A stretch of 64,000 nucleotides of DNA from Pseudaminobacter soli (ex Li et al. 2025) (GTDB taxonomy: Bacteria > Pseudomonadota > Alphaproteobacteria > Rhizobiales > Rhizobiaceae): positions 496,001-560,000 of the forward strand of contig NZ_JARXVF010000002.1 of the NCBI RefSeq assembly GCF_029892515.1, written 5' to 3'. The notes below the pieces were generated by a model, which saw only the letters and a list, made by a program, of their open reading frames with translations, searched no databases and was not told the DNA's origin. Below, piece after piece: positions 52,301-64,000 of the stretch. Numbering within the stretch: the first letter of the stretch is position 1; every line of letters starts with the position of its first letter. Position numbers and translations under genes: made by a program.

Positions 52301-55300
52301 AGCGATCCAGTATGCGATCAACCTGCCGATGATCACCGAGGCCGCCTATTTCGGCATCGCCAAGCCCTCCACCGGCCTGATTGCGCCGGGCCTGGTCGGC
52401 CATCGCGAGCAGTCGCTGATCCCCGAGGCCGGCGATCTCGAAAAGGCGCGCCAGCTTCTGGAGGAATCGGGCGAGACCAATGTGTCGCTGACCCTCGACG
52501 TCAACAATACGACCACCTTCGTCACTGCAGCGCAGATCATCCAGGCGAACCTTGCCGAGATCGGCATCACGGTGGAAGTGAACGTGCACGAAGCGGCCAC
52601 CTTCTGGACGCTGGGCGAGGAAGCTTCCGGCGACCAGTGGAAGAAGGTTGAGTTGGTGTTGAACCGCTTCTCCATGCTGCCTGATCCGTATTACGCCACC
52701 TCGTGGTTCACCTGTGCGCAAGTCGGCAAGTGGAACTGGGAGCGCTACTGCTCGAAGGAGTTCGATGCGCTACATGAGGCCGCTGCCATCGAGACCGACA
52801 CGCAAAAGCGTGACGTGATGTACAGGAAGGCGCAGGACATGATGGAGGAAACCGGCGCCTACCGCTTCCTCACCCATGAGGCAACCGCCATCCTCTATAA
52901 CAATACCATCAAGCCGGCGCTGCGCCCCGATGGCTTCACCTTGCTGCGCTACTTCGAAAAGGCGTAGTCCCGCAAACCGGCTTACCTCGGCGCCCCTTTG
53001 CATGGCGGGCGCCGGGCCGCCGCGTTGTTGCATTTTGGGGAAAGGCAGGGCTGCGATGCTCATCTATACGATCAAGCGGCTGGGGCTCGCCGCGCTGATC
53101 ATCGTGGTGGCGATGACGCTGCTTCTGGTCATGGTGCATATGGTGCCGGGCGATCCCGCGCGCACCATGCTTGGGCCGCGCGCCACGCCCGAGATGCAGG
53201 AAGCCCTGCGTATCAGGATGGGTCTCGACAAGCCACTGATCACCCAGATCGGCATGTTCTTCATGAACCTTCTGCGCGGCGATCTCGGCATGGACGTGTT
53301 CGAGAACCGTCCTGTAGCAACCATCGTTTTCGAACAGCTGCCCTATACGCTTGAACTCATTGCCGCTGCCATCATCTGGCCGGTCGTGCTCGGCACCATC
53401 CTCGGCGTCTATTCGGCCTCGCACCGCAACAGCCTGATCGATCGGCTGACCGGCGTGCTGTCCATTGCCGTGGTGGCCGCGCCCGCCTTCGTCGTCAGCC
53501 TGTTTGCGCTGCTGATCTTCGCGGTGCAGCTGCAGTGGCTGCCCGCCATCGGCGCCGGCGATCCGGACAGTTTTGCCGACCGGCTGCGCTATCTCGTACT
53601 GCCGGGATTTTCCATCGGCCTGTCCTGGGTCGGATACATCGCCCGCATGGTGCGTGCCTCCATGCTGGAGGTGCTGGGCGAGCCGCACATCCGCACCGCT
53701 CGCGCCTTCGGCCTAAGTGAATGGCGCATCCTCTATGGCTATGCGTTGAAACTCGGCATCCTGCCCATCATCACAATGCTGGGCGTGGGGATGGGCTTTC
53801 TGCTTTCGGCTGCGGTCTTCACCGAGATGGTGTTCGCGCGGCCCGGAATCGGCAAGCTGGTCATCGATTCCATCACCTCGCGCAACTATCCGGTGGTGAT
53901 GGGCGCGGTGCTGGTCTCGACCATCCTGTTCGTGCTCTCCACGGCCATTGCCGATTTCGCCAATGCCGCGCTCGACCCGCGCGTGCGCAAGGCGCTCTGA
54001 GGGGATGGCGATGAAGCAGCAATCCGAACTCCTCAAGAGCGCAAAGCTCATCCTGCGCGATCCGCTCGGCCTGCTTGGGCTCGTAATCGTCATTGCGCTG
54101 GTTGGCAGCGCAATCTTTGCGCCGTCACTCGCGCCCTTCAACCCGACCGCCATCGACATGAAGGCGCGGCTCAGCGCTCCCACCGCCGTCCACTGGCTCG
54201 GCACCGACCAACTCGGCCGCGACACCTTCTCTCGGATGATCCTGGGCGGGCGCGTGGCGCTGCAGGTGGCGCTGCCTTCGATCGCCGCAGCACTTGGCCT
54301 CGGCCTTTTGCTCGGCATGGTCGCCGGCTACGGGCCGCGCTGGCTCGACAATGCCATCATGCTTTTGTTCGACACGCTGCGCTCGTTCCCCACCGTGATG
54401 CTGGCGCTGTCCTTCGTGGCGCTCGTCGGGCCCAGCCTCGGCACTGTGATGCTGGTGGTGATCGTCACCTCCGCGCCGATCTATGGCCGCATCGCACGCA
54501 CGCAGACGATGACGCTGAAGACATCCGAGTTCATCACCGCCGAAGAGGCTATGGGCGCGCGCATGCCGCGCATCCTGCTCATCCACATCCTGCCCAACAT
54601 CCTCGGCACGCTGGTGGTGCTGGCTTCTATGGACATTCCGGCAGTGATTGGGCTGGAGGCGGGGCTGTCCTTCCTGGGCATGGGCGTGAAGCCGCCCACG
54701 CCGTCATGGGGCTCATTACTGAAGGACGGTTATGCGCTGATCCGCAGCACGCCGTGGCTGATTATCGCCGGTGCTTTCCCGATCGTCATGACCACGCTCG
54801 GCTTCACCTTCCTTGGCGAGGCGCTGCGCGACGTGGCCGACCCCAAGCTGCGCAGGACGAGGTAGGACATGAGCGAACCCGTTCTGAAAGTCTCAAATCT
54901 CAGCATCGACTACCGCACCGAGCAGGGGCGACTGAAGGCGCTGCGCAACATCGACCTGACCATAGGCGCGGGCGAGATCGTCGGCGTGGTGGGCGAAAGC
55001 GGTTGCGGCAAGTCCACACTGATCTCGGCCATCCTGCGGCTGATGGCCAACAATGCGGAAGTCACCGGCGGCGGCATCGCCATCAATGGTCGCGACCTGT
55101 TCACGCTGTCGGCGCGCGAACTGCGCATGATGCGCGGCGCGGAAGTTTCCATCGTCTTCCAGGACCCGATGCAGAGCCACAACCCGGTGATCTCCATTGG
55201 TCGCCAGATGATCGACATCCAGTTCCGCGAGAACATCTCGAAGAAGGAAAAGCTGAACCGCGCCATCGCCATGCTGGAGGAGGTCGGCATCCCCCAACCG

Positions 55301-57154
55301 GCGCAGAAGATGAAGCAATATCCTTTCGAGCTGTCCGGCGGCATGCGTCAGCGTCTGGCGATCGCCATGGCGCTGCTGTGCCGGCCTAAGCTTCTGATCG
55401 CCGACGAACCAACCACCGCGCTCGATGCGACGCTGGAAGTGCAGATCCTCGAAAAGCTGAAGGATCTGCAGCAGCGCTATGGCTGCGCTGTGCTGTTCGT
55501 CTCGCACCATCTCGGCGCGGTCGCCCGGCTCTGCGACAAGGTCGCGGTCATGTACAAGGGCGAGGTGGTGGAAAGCGGCGATATCGACACCGTGTTTTCC
55601 AACCCGCAGCATCCCTACACCCGCGCGCTGATCGAATGCGATCCAGCTGGGCTCGAAGAGCGAACGCGCGTGCTGCCCACCATCCCCGCTGACTTTCTGG
55701 AAGCTGCCCGCTCATGAACATCGCCGCAGCAACATGCTCCCAAGACGCGGCCCGCGATGAGGTCCTGCGCATCTCGAACCTGCGCGTCAGCTACAGCCGA
55801 AAAGGCTTGCTGACCAATTCCTCGCCGCTGGTCGCGGTCGACGGGATCTCGCTGTCGGTTGGCAAAGGCGAGATCTACGCCATCATCGGCGAAAGCGGCT
55901 CGGGCAAGACCAGCTTGCTCAGGGCGGCGGCGGGCCTCCTGCCGGCCAGCGGCTCAGTTCAGATCGACGGGCGCGAGGTCGTCGGGGCCTCGAAAAGCGA
56001 GCTGCGCGCCATCCGCGCCCGCTTCGGCCTGATGTTCCAGGACCCGGTCGGCAGCCTCAGCCCGCGCCTGACGGTACAGTCGATCATCACCGAACCGTAC
56101 CGGATCCATGGCGTCAGCAAGAAGGACATGGCCGCCGAGGCACGGCGGCTGTTGAAGCTGGTCAGCCTGCCGGAGGATTTTGCCAGCCGATATCCACACC
56201 AGCTTTCGGGCGGCCAGGCGCGACGTGTCGGCGTGGCACGGGCGCTGGCGCTGGATCCGGCGCTTATCCTCGCCGACGAGCCGACCGCGGGTCTCGACGT
56301 TTCGGTGCAGGGAGAGCTGCTGAACCTGCTGCGCGATTTACAGGAAAAACTCGGCCTCGCGATCCTGATCATCACGCACAACCTGCATGTCGTGCGCCAC
56401 ATCGCCGACCGTATCGGCATCGTCTATAAGGGGCGCATGATCGAGGAAGGCGACAACGACAGCATCTTCGGCACGCCGGCCGAGGACTATACCAAGCTGC
56501 TGCTCGCCTCCAACCTGCACCTCAAGAACCGGGTGGAGCGAGCGTAGGGCAGGGGACTGCCCTATCAGCTACAGCCGCTTTTCTGATTCCTTGTCGAATA
56601 CGTGCAGGGTGTCGGCGTCGAGCGCGAAGCGGCGGCGGGTGCCGGCCTGGATATCGGATTTCGGCGGCAGGCTGGCGGTGATGCGCTGATGGCCGATCGT
56701 TGCGCTGATGACGATTTCCGGACCGGTCAGTTCCACCACCTCGACATTCGCCTCGAATGCCGGCGCTTCGCCGTCCGAGGCAAGCCGCAAGCTTTCCGGG
56801 CGGATGCCCAACACCAGCTTCTGGTCGGGAGTGCCCTTGGCGGAGGTCTCGTAGGGTAGCGGAATGACGACATCGGAGCCATCGATGCGGGCGACGCCGT
56901 CGGCTATGTGCGCGTCGAGCATGTTCATAGAGGGCGAGCCGACGAAGCCGGCCACATAGAGCGTAGCTGGGCGCTCGTAGATCTCAGCCGGTGTCGCAAG
57001 CTGCTCGATATGGCCATTGCGCATCACCGCGATGCGGGTGGCGAGCGTCATCGCCTCGATCTGGTCGTGGGTGACATAGACCACGGTGGTGCGCAGCATC
57101 TGGTGCAGGCGCTTCAGCTCAGTGCGCATTTCCATGCGCAGCTTGGCGTCGAGA

Positions 57155-57189
<35 letters not shown>

Positions 57190-60100
57190 GTTGCGCACCA
57201 GAGCGCGGCCGATGGCGACGCGCTGGCGCTGGCCGCCGGAAAGTTCCGAGGGTCGGCGCTCGAGCAGGTTTTCGATCTGCAGGATCTTTGCGGCCTTCTT
57301 CACCGCCTCGGCACGCTCGGCCGCGGGAACTTTCCGCATTTCGAGGCCAAACCCGATGTTCCGTGCAACCGACATGTTCGGGTAGAGCGCGTAGGACTGG
57401 AACACCATGGCGATGTCGCGGTCCTTCGGGTGCACGCCCACGACAGAGCGGCCGTCGATGCGCACGTCGCCGCCGGTGGGTTCGGCCAGACCCGCAATGA
57501 TGTTTAGCAAGGTGGACTTGCCGCAGCCCGAGGGCCCGAGCAGCACCAGGAACTCGCCGCTTTCGAGCGACAGATCGATGCCCTTCAGCGTGTCGACCGT
57601 TCCGTAGCGCTTGCGCACTCCGATGATGTCCAGCGCGCTCAACGGCCTTCTCCGGCGATAGTGTAGAGGGTCATGGGACTACTCGACCTTGGTGATCTTG
57701 GAGGAACGCACCGGCGTTCCGACATCCGCGACGCGATGCGAGGCAAAGGCCAGCATGAAGCGCTGTGCGGCTGGCAGCAATGCGAAGATGGCCCCGGCAC
57801 CGCTGGCTGCGCTGGTCGCCACCGTTTCCGTGCCGGCAACCGGCGCTTCGCCGGAGGCGTCGAACACGACCACGGGCGAGCCGGCCTCCGCTGCCGAAAT
57901 AGCCATGCGGGCGACGAGTTCGGAGGTTGCATCGGCCGCCCGGAACAGTACCACGCCGACATTGGCGCCCAGCATCTCCATTGGCCCATGGCGCAGCTGG
58001 CCGCCCTCGAGCGAGAAGCACGGCACGCGCGACAACTCGGTGAGGCCGAGCGCAATGGCTTCCGCAATGCCCTGCGTACGGCGGCCGGAGGTCACGATTG
58101 CGGTAACGTTTGCCAGCGATGCGGCGGCCGCGTCGATGGGCACGTTGGTCGGGTTCTTGAGGATTTCCAGCGCCTGTGTGGGGTCGGCGCCCAGCTCGGC
58201 GAGCACGGCCAGATGCAGCGCGAAGCTGATGGTGAGGCTGCGGGTCGCGGCAAAAGCCTGCTCGTTACCGCCAACGCCGGCGAGGCAGGGCACGGTCTTT
58301 GCGAGCGTGGAATTGCCGTCGAGCGTCAGGCCAAAGGTGTTTTCCGGTACGCCGGCCTCGGCGAACCAGCGCAGTACCTCGGCGCTCTCGCCCGACTGCG
58401 AGGTGACGAGAATGGTGCGCCCGGACAGCGGGAGCGGCTGGCCGAGCTGTTCCGACATCGGGACGGCAACCGCATCGATGCCCAGATCGCGATAAAGTGG
58501 CTCGACCGCGCGGCCGACCGCATGCGAGCCGCCCATGCCGAGCAGGAGCAGGCGACCGGTAGCGCGCAGCGCCTCGGCGATCTTTTCAGCGACCGGCTTT
58601 GCCGCCTCGAAGGAGGCGATGGCGTCGGCATTCTGCCGGGCCATTTCGTTTTCGATGGCGACCAGGCCCGCGGGGCGTTCGTTCTGTGCTGTCATTGTCA
58701 TCCCTTGACGCCGCCCTGTGTCAGTCCCGAGATCAGGGCTCGCTGCATGAACAGGCCGATCAGCACCGGCGGCAAGGCGGCAAGCACGCCGGCCGTAGCG
58801 ATCAGGCCGTAATCGGACACCCTGCCGCCGGCGAGGTCGGCGATCGCCACCGTCAGGGTCTTGGCCCTGAGGTCGGAGGTGAAAAGCAGGGCATAGAAGA
58901 ACTCATCCCACGCCAGCAGGAAGGCGAAGAGCGCGGCAGTGGCCATCACTGGTGCCGCAAGCGGCAGCGTTATAAGCCTCAGAATCTGGTCGAGGCGCGC
59001 GCCGTCCATCATGGCCGCGCTTTCGATTTCGCGCGGGATGGAATCGAAGCCGGACTTCAGCAGCCAGGTGGTGAAGGGCGCGAGGATGGTGAGATAGACC
59101 AGCGCCAGGCCGTAGACGGTGTTGAGCAGGCCGAGCGCGGCAAGCGCCATGTAGAGCGGCACGGCCAGCGCGACCGGCGGCAACATGTAGGTGGCAATGA
59201 CCGCATAGAGCGACCAGCCCACCGCTGGCGTACGCGACACCGCCCAGGCGGACGGGATGGCAACCACCAGTGCTGCAATGGTGGCCATGCCGGCAACGCG
59301 TAGGCTGTTGAACAGGGCTGCGACGAAGGCGGCGCCCTCGGTGTTGGCCACCGCAGTCAGCAGGCGCGTATAGCGCGACAAGTCCACCGTCTCGGGCCAC
59401 CAGTGCAGGGGCTTTGCGGTGAGGTCGCCGGTAGAAGAAATGCTCATCACGAACAGCCAGACCACCGGCGCGACGATGATCGCCGCCAGAAGCAGCGCGA
59501 AGGCGTGGATGAATATGGTCGCCGTCAGGCTGCGCCGTTCCATCAATTTGCTCCCGCGGTCTTGCGGATGACGGCGGCGTAGATCGCGGCAAGCACCGTC
59601 ACCATCAATGTAACCATCAGCGCCAACGATGCACCTGATCCCGCGCGTTGGAACGAAAACGCTTCCTGATAGACGAGGATCGAGAGGGTGCGCGTCGAGT
59701 TGGCAGGGCCGCCGCGCGTCATGACCCAGATGATGTCGAACACCTTGAAGGCCTCGATAGTGCGCAGCACCAGCGCGACCATCAGCGGACCGGCGAGATA
59801 GGGCAGGATAACGAAGCGGAAGCGCGACCAGGCGCCGGCGCCGTCAACCATGGCAGCGGATGTGATGTCACGCGGCACGGCCTGCAGGGCGGCGAGTGCG
59901 ATCAGCGCGACGAGCGGAAAATTCTTCCAGGTATCGGCGAGAATGAGGGCGGCAAGCGCGGTGCCCGGCTCACCGAGCCAGGAGCGATAGGCGTCGAGCA
60001 GGCCTATCTGGGTCAGCGCCGCATTCAGCGCGCCGTATTCGGGATTGTAGATGAGCCGCCACAGCGTGGCGTTGACGACCGTGGGCAGCGCCCAAGGCAG

Positions 60101-63100
60101 GATCATCAGCGCCCGCAGCACAGTGCGGCCGTAGAATTGCTGGTTAAGCAGTAGTGCTGCACCAACGCCCACAAACATCTCGGCCGTGACGGAGATGACA
60201 GCGAACCACGTGGTTGTGAGGAAGGCGCGCTGGAAGCCGGAATTCGACAGCATCTTCAGATAGTTGTCGAATCCGACGAAGTTGCCGGAGGTGCCCACCA
60301 GCTTGGCGTCGGTAAAGGAGAGACGCACCGTATCGATGAGCGGCCAACCGATGACCGCCACCATGACGATCAGCAGCGGCAGCATCAAGAGCCATGCGCG
60401 CGTGTTGACCCAAGAGCTGGACATGAAGCGGAACCCGTACCCCTAAAGAAAACGCGGGCGACGTCGACGAAACGCCGCCCGCGAAATCAAGTTAGCCTAT
60501 CAGAGGCCGCTGTTCTCTGCGGCGGTGTTGAGGGCATCCTCAGGCTTCGACTGGCCGAGGATGGCTTCCTGGACGGCCAGCTGCAGCGCGGTCGACAGCT
60601 CCTGGTACTTCGGAGTCGTCGGACGCGGATACATGGCAGCCAGAGCGACCTTGGCCGCGGCGATCATGTCTTCCTGGCCGGCGCTGACGGCCGGATCGGC
60701 ATAGGACGAGGTCCAGATCGGCAGGCTGAGCTTGGCGTAGGCGTTCTGCGTCGCCTGCGAGGTCATGAACTCGATGTACTTCCAGGCTTCGTCCTGGTGC
60801 TTGCTGGTGGTGGTGATGCCAAGGCCCATCGAGCCGTTGACGGCCGAGACTTCGCTCTTGCCCTCGACGCCCGGTGCCGGCACGACGCCGACCTTGCCAG
60901 CGACCTTGCTCTCCTTGGGGTCGTTGGCCATGTTGTACATGTAGGTCCAGTTGAGGGCGAAGGCTGCCTCGCCGTTCTGGAACACGCGGCGCACGTCTTC
61001 CTCGAGGAATTCCTTCGAGTTCGGGTTGGTCAGGCCCGAGGAATACGACGTCACCATGTAGTTCAGTGCATCCAGGCCACCACCGGTCTGGAAGGCGGGC
61101 TTGCCGTCCTTCAGGAATTCGCCGCCAAAGGCGCTGACCAGCGTGGTGTAATCGCAGATCGCGGCTTCAGCCTGCGACCAGCTCCACGCGATCGGCGTAT
61201 CGAGAAGGCCCTTCTCCTTGATGAGCTTGGCCTGGTCGGCAAGCTCAGCCCAGGTCTTCGGCGGGTTCTTGATGCCGGCCTTCTCAAGGATTTCCTTGTT
61301 GTAGAAGAGATACTTGGTGTCGAGGATCCACGGCAGGCCGTAGCGCTTGCCTTCATATTCGACCGTGGTCCAGGCGCCCGGCAGCACGCCTTCCTTCATT
61401 GCCGGCGTGATGCGGTCGGAGATGTCGACCAGCACGTTGTTGGTGGCGTATTCGGCCGGCCAGATCACGTCAAACAGCACGACGTCGTAACCGCCGCCCG
61501 AGCCCTGGGCCAGCACGGTCTTGTCATGCAGGCCTTCATAGGGAACGAACTCGATATTGACGGTGACGTCCGGATTGGCCTTGGTGAAGGCATCCGTCAT
61601 CGCGCGCACGTCGGCTTCGCTATAGGCGGCCTGTGCCATGAAAAGCGCGTTGAGCTTGGTCTCCGCATGGGCGACGCCGCCGAGCGCGGCACTGAAAAGG
61701 GTAGCGCCGAGCAGCGCCGTCTTGATGGATTTCAACATTCTCTCTCCTCCACCGAGTGGTCCTGGACTTCTGACATCGAATTTTGATCAACGCTGTTTCG
61801 GAAGCAACCGGTTCCAGCCTCGGTTTTTCCCCCGGCTGACCCTCATTCTCCGAAAAACTTGCATTTTCTCATTAAATCAATTGTCTTGAAATATTCCTCG
61901 GTCAATATCGGGGAACTGTCAAGAGGGTCGGTTATGAACGAGATGCGGCAAATACGGGCAAAAAGCGGCACCAATCTCGGTGGCGCAAGCGCGCACAACC
62001 GCCGCGTCATGATCGATGCGCTGAGGGTAAACGGTGCGCTGTCGCGTGCGGACCTGGCGCGGGCGACACAGCTGACGCCGCAGACAGTGTCCAACATCAT
62101 CGAAGAATTGTCGCGCGACGGGCTGGTCATGTCGCAAGGCGTATTGCGCAAGGGCAGGGGACAGCCGGCGACGCTCTACCGGCTCGTGCCCGAGGGCGCC
62201 TTTGCCATCGGCCTGCAGATCGATCGGCATGTGACGCGCGCCATCGCGGTCAATCTGGTCGGCGAAGTCTTGGCGCGGATGGAAGCCAATCTTCCCGAAG
62301 GCGGGCCGGCCGAGGGCGTGGAAGTGGTACTTGGCCTTGTCGAGCGCGCGCGCCGCGAGCTTTCGGGCTGCATTCCGCAGGCGGAAGAGCGGCTGGTGGG
62401 TCTCAGCATTGCTATGCCCGGACCGTTCGGTATCAGCGCGCCCTATGGCGATCCCTGGGCGATGACGGCGTGGCAGAATTTTCCGCTCGTGCAGACTATC
62501 GCGGAAGGAACCGGCCTGGAGGTTGCGCTGCAGAACGACGCGGCGGCTGCAGCGACGGCCGAAAAGCTGCTCGGCGCGGCCCATGGCGTGGATCATGCCA
62601 TCTGCGTCTACCTGGGTTACGGCCTCGGTGCGGGCCTCATCATCAATGGCGAGCTCTATGGCGGCGCCTATGGCAATGCCGGCGAAATCGGCATGGTGCT
62701 GGCGCTGGCGCCGGACGATGCGGGCAGTGTCGCGCCGCTGGAGCATTTTGCGTCGATCGCCTCGCTCTGCAAGGCGCTCGAACTCGATCCTGCCGATCCC
62801 GAGCTGTTCGCCTTGATCGCCGATGCGGTCGCGCGCGCCGACCCGCGGGTGGAAGACTGGATCGTCAAGGCGGCCGAGCGCCTGCGCTGGACGGTGCAAC
62901 TCCTGGAATCGGTGTTCGACCCGCAGACGATCATCCTGTGCGGCGGCGCGCCGCGTTCGCTCATCGAAAAATTGGTGGAGCGGATGCAGCCCTTGCTGTC
63001 TTCGGTTTCCGAGCGGCAGGAACGACTTCCGCAACCTCGCTTGCAGCCCGGCCTTGGCGACCCTTGGGCAGTGGCGCTCGGCGCGGCGGCGGAGCCGATC

Positions 63101-64000
63101 TCCCGTGCCTTCGACCCACGCTTTTCAGCCATCCTGAAGGCGCGGCCGACCTCGGGCTACATGTTCCGGTCTTGAACAACCGCACTGTTGCAGGCCTTGA
63201 CGGCCGATAGCGCGGCGTCTTGAGCGCCTCGCTCCTCATCATTCGGCACAAGTGCGAAACGTCAGCAGGCGTAGTACATTTGTGCCGGAATGACGGCGGA
63301 GAAAGCGATGGCCAGAGAGTGTCGTCGAGGACGCAGCCAGGCGGCTTGCGTGGTGTGCTTTCTATTGCTGGCCGCGTCTCAGGCCGATGCCGCCGCGGGA
63401 GCAAGTTCAGGTGCTGGCGGGGTAGGCTTGACTGGCTCCAGCGAAGGGATCTTCGTGTTGGAGCTCGTGCTTCTGCTTGTCGTTGGCCGAGGCCTTGGCG
63501 AGCTGTTCCAGCGGCTCGACCAGCCAGCGATCATGGGCCAGCTCATTGGCGGCATCCTTCTTGGGCCGACCTTGTTCGGCTGGCTATGGCCAACCCTCCA
63601 GCATAGTGTCTTTCCGTCCGATCCAGCCCAGAAGGGCATGATCGAGGCAGTGGCTCAGCTGGGCATTCTGCTGTTGCTCATGCTGACCGGCATGGAGACC
63701 GACCTTAAGCTGGTGCGCAGGGTCGGTGCCTCCTGCCTTTCAATATCGACGACAGGCATAATCGTCCCCTTCGTCTGCGGCTTCGCGTTTTCGTTCTTCC
63801 TGCCGGAATCGCTGTTGCCCAATCCGAGCCAACGCCTGGTCGCCGGAATATTCCTCGGCACAGCGCTGTCGATCTCGTCGGTCAAGATCGTGGCCATGGT
63901 GGTTCGCGAGATGAACTTCATGCGCCGCAATCTGGGTCAGATCATCGTTTCCTCCGCAATCATCGAAGACACGATCGGCTGGCTCATCATCGCGGTTACC

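Overview
The window is GC-rich, densely packed chromosome- or megaplasmid-type DNA from an alphaproteobacterium, most likely a rhizobial relative (Mesorhizobium/Phyllobacteriaceae-like). The grounds are a PcaQ-controlled pcaDCHGB operon with a perfect PcaQ box, a stachydrine-type N-methylproline demethylase locus, and many ABC uptake systems each with its own regulator. No rRNA, tRNA, CRISPR array, insertion sequence or phage gene was recognised. Almost every gene belongs to uptake and catabolism of small organic compounds of the kind found around plant roots.

Layout. 1-4.6 kb: an IclR regulator (cut by the window edge) and an amidohydrolase, facing an operon of a MaoC-like protein, a CaiB/BaiF CoA-transferase and a solute-binding-protein fold that lacks a signal peptide. 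4.8-6 kb: 1-Cys peroxiredoxin and a secreted PEBP-like protein. 6-15 kb: a betaine-type ABC importer (proXWV order), a ProC-like reductase, a TetR regulator and two FMN/FAD (trimethylamine-dehydrogenase-like) oxidoreductases, one of them StcD-like. 15-16.2 kb: DUF190 plus two CrcB fluoride-channel subunits. 16.3-22.3 kb: a peptide/opine-type ABC importer split into two divergent units with an XRE-cupin regulator. 22.4-28.3 kb: pcaQ, pcaDCHGB and pobA (4-hydroxybenzoate to 3-oxoadipate). 28.8-35.1 kb: a sugar ABC importer without ATPase, a Cys/Met-type PLP enzyme, a PfkB kinase and an RpiR regulator. 35.4-42.3 kb: an Amadori-compound locus: polar amino-acid binding protein and permease, FAD oxidoreductase, DMT exporter, FrlD-like kinase, FrlB-like deglycase and a GntR/HutC regulator. 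42.4-46.1 kb: pcaR and pcaIJF, which finish the beta-ketoadipate pathway. 46.3-56.5 kb: Lrp regulator, class V PLP enzyme, XRE regulator, CocE/NonD hydrolase and a complete peptide ABC importer. 56.6-63.2 kb: a second sugar ABC importer with its ATPase, a SIS-domain protein and a ROK regulator. 63.3 kb to the end: start of a CPA2 cation/proton antiporter.

How the parts work together. PobA makes protocatechuate, PcaHG opens it, PcaB, PcaC and PcaD give 3-oxoadipate, and PcaIJ and PcaF give succinyl-CoA and acetyl-CoA. The two halves lie 15 kb apart under two regulators (PcaQ and PcaR), each with a clear palindromic site. The 35-42 kb region appears to be one regulon: a TTGT-N3-ACAA palindrome occurs before the deglycase gene, before the regulator gene and, one base off, before the transporter operon about 6 kb away. 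Several other divergent promoters also hold clear dyads. Solute-binding-protein genes are repeatedly followed by an intercistronic hairpin. The most unusual assemblies are the sugar ABC / PLP enzyme / PfkB operon and the cytoplasmic solute-binding-like protein with CoA-transferase.
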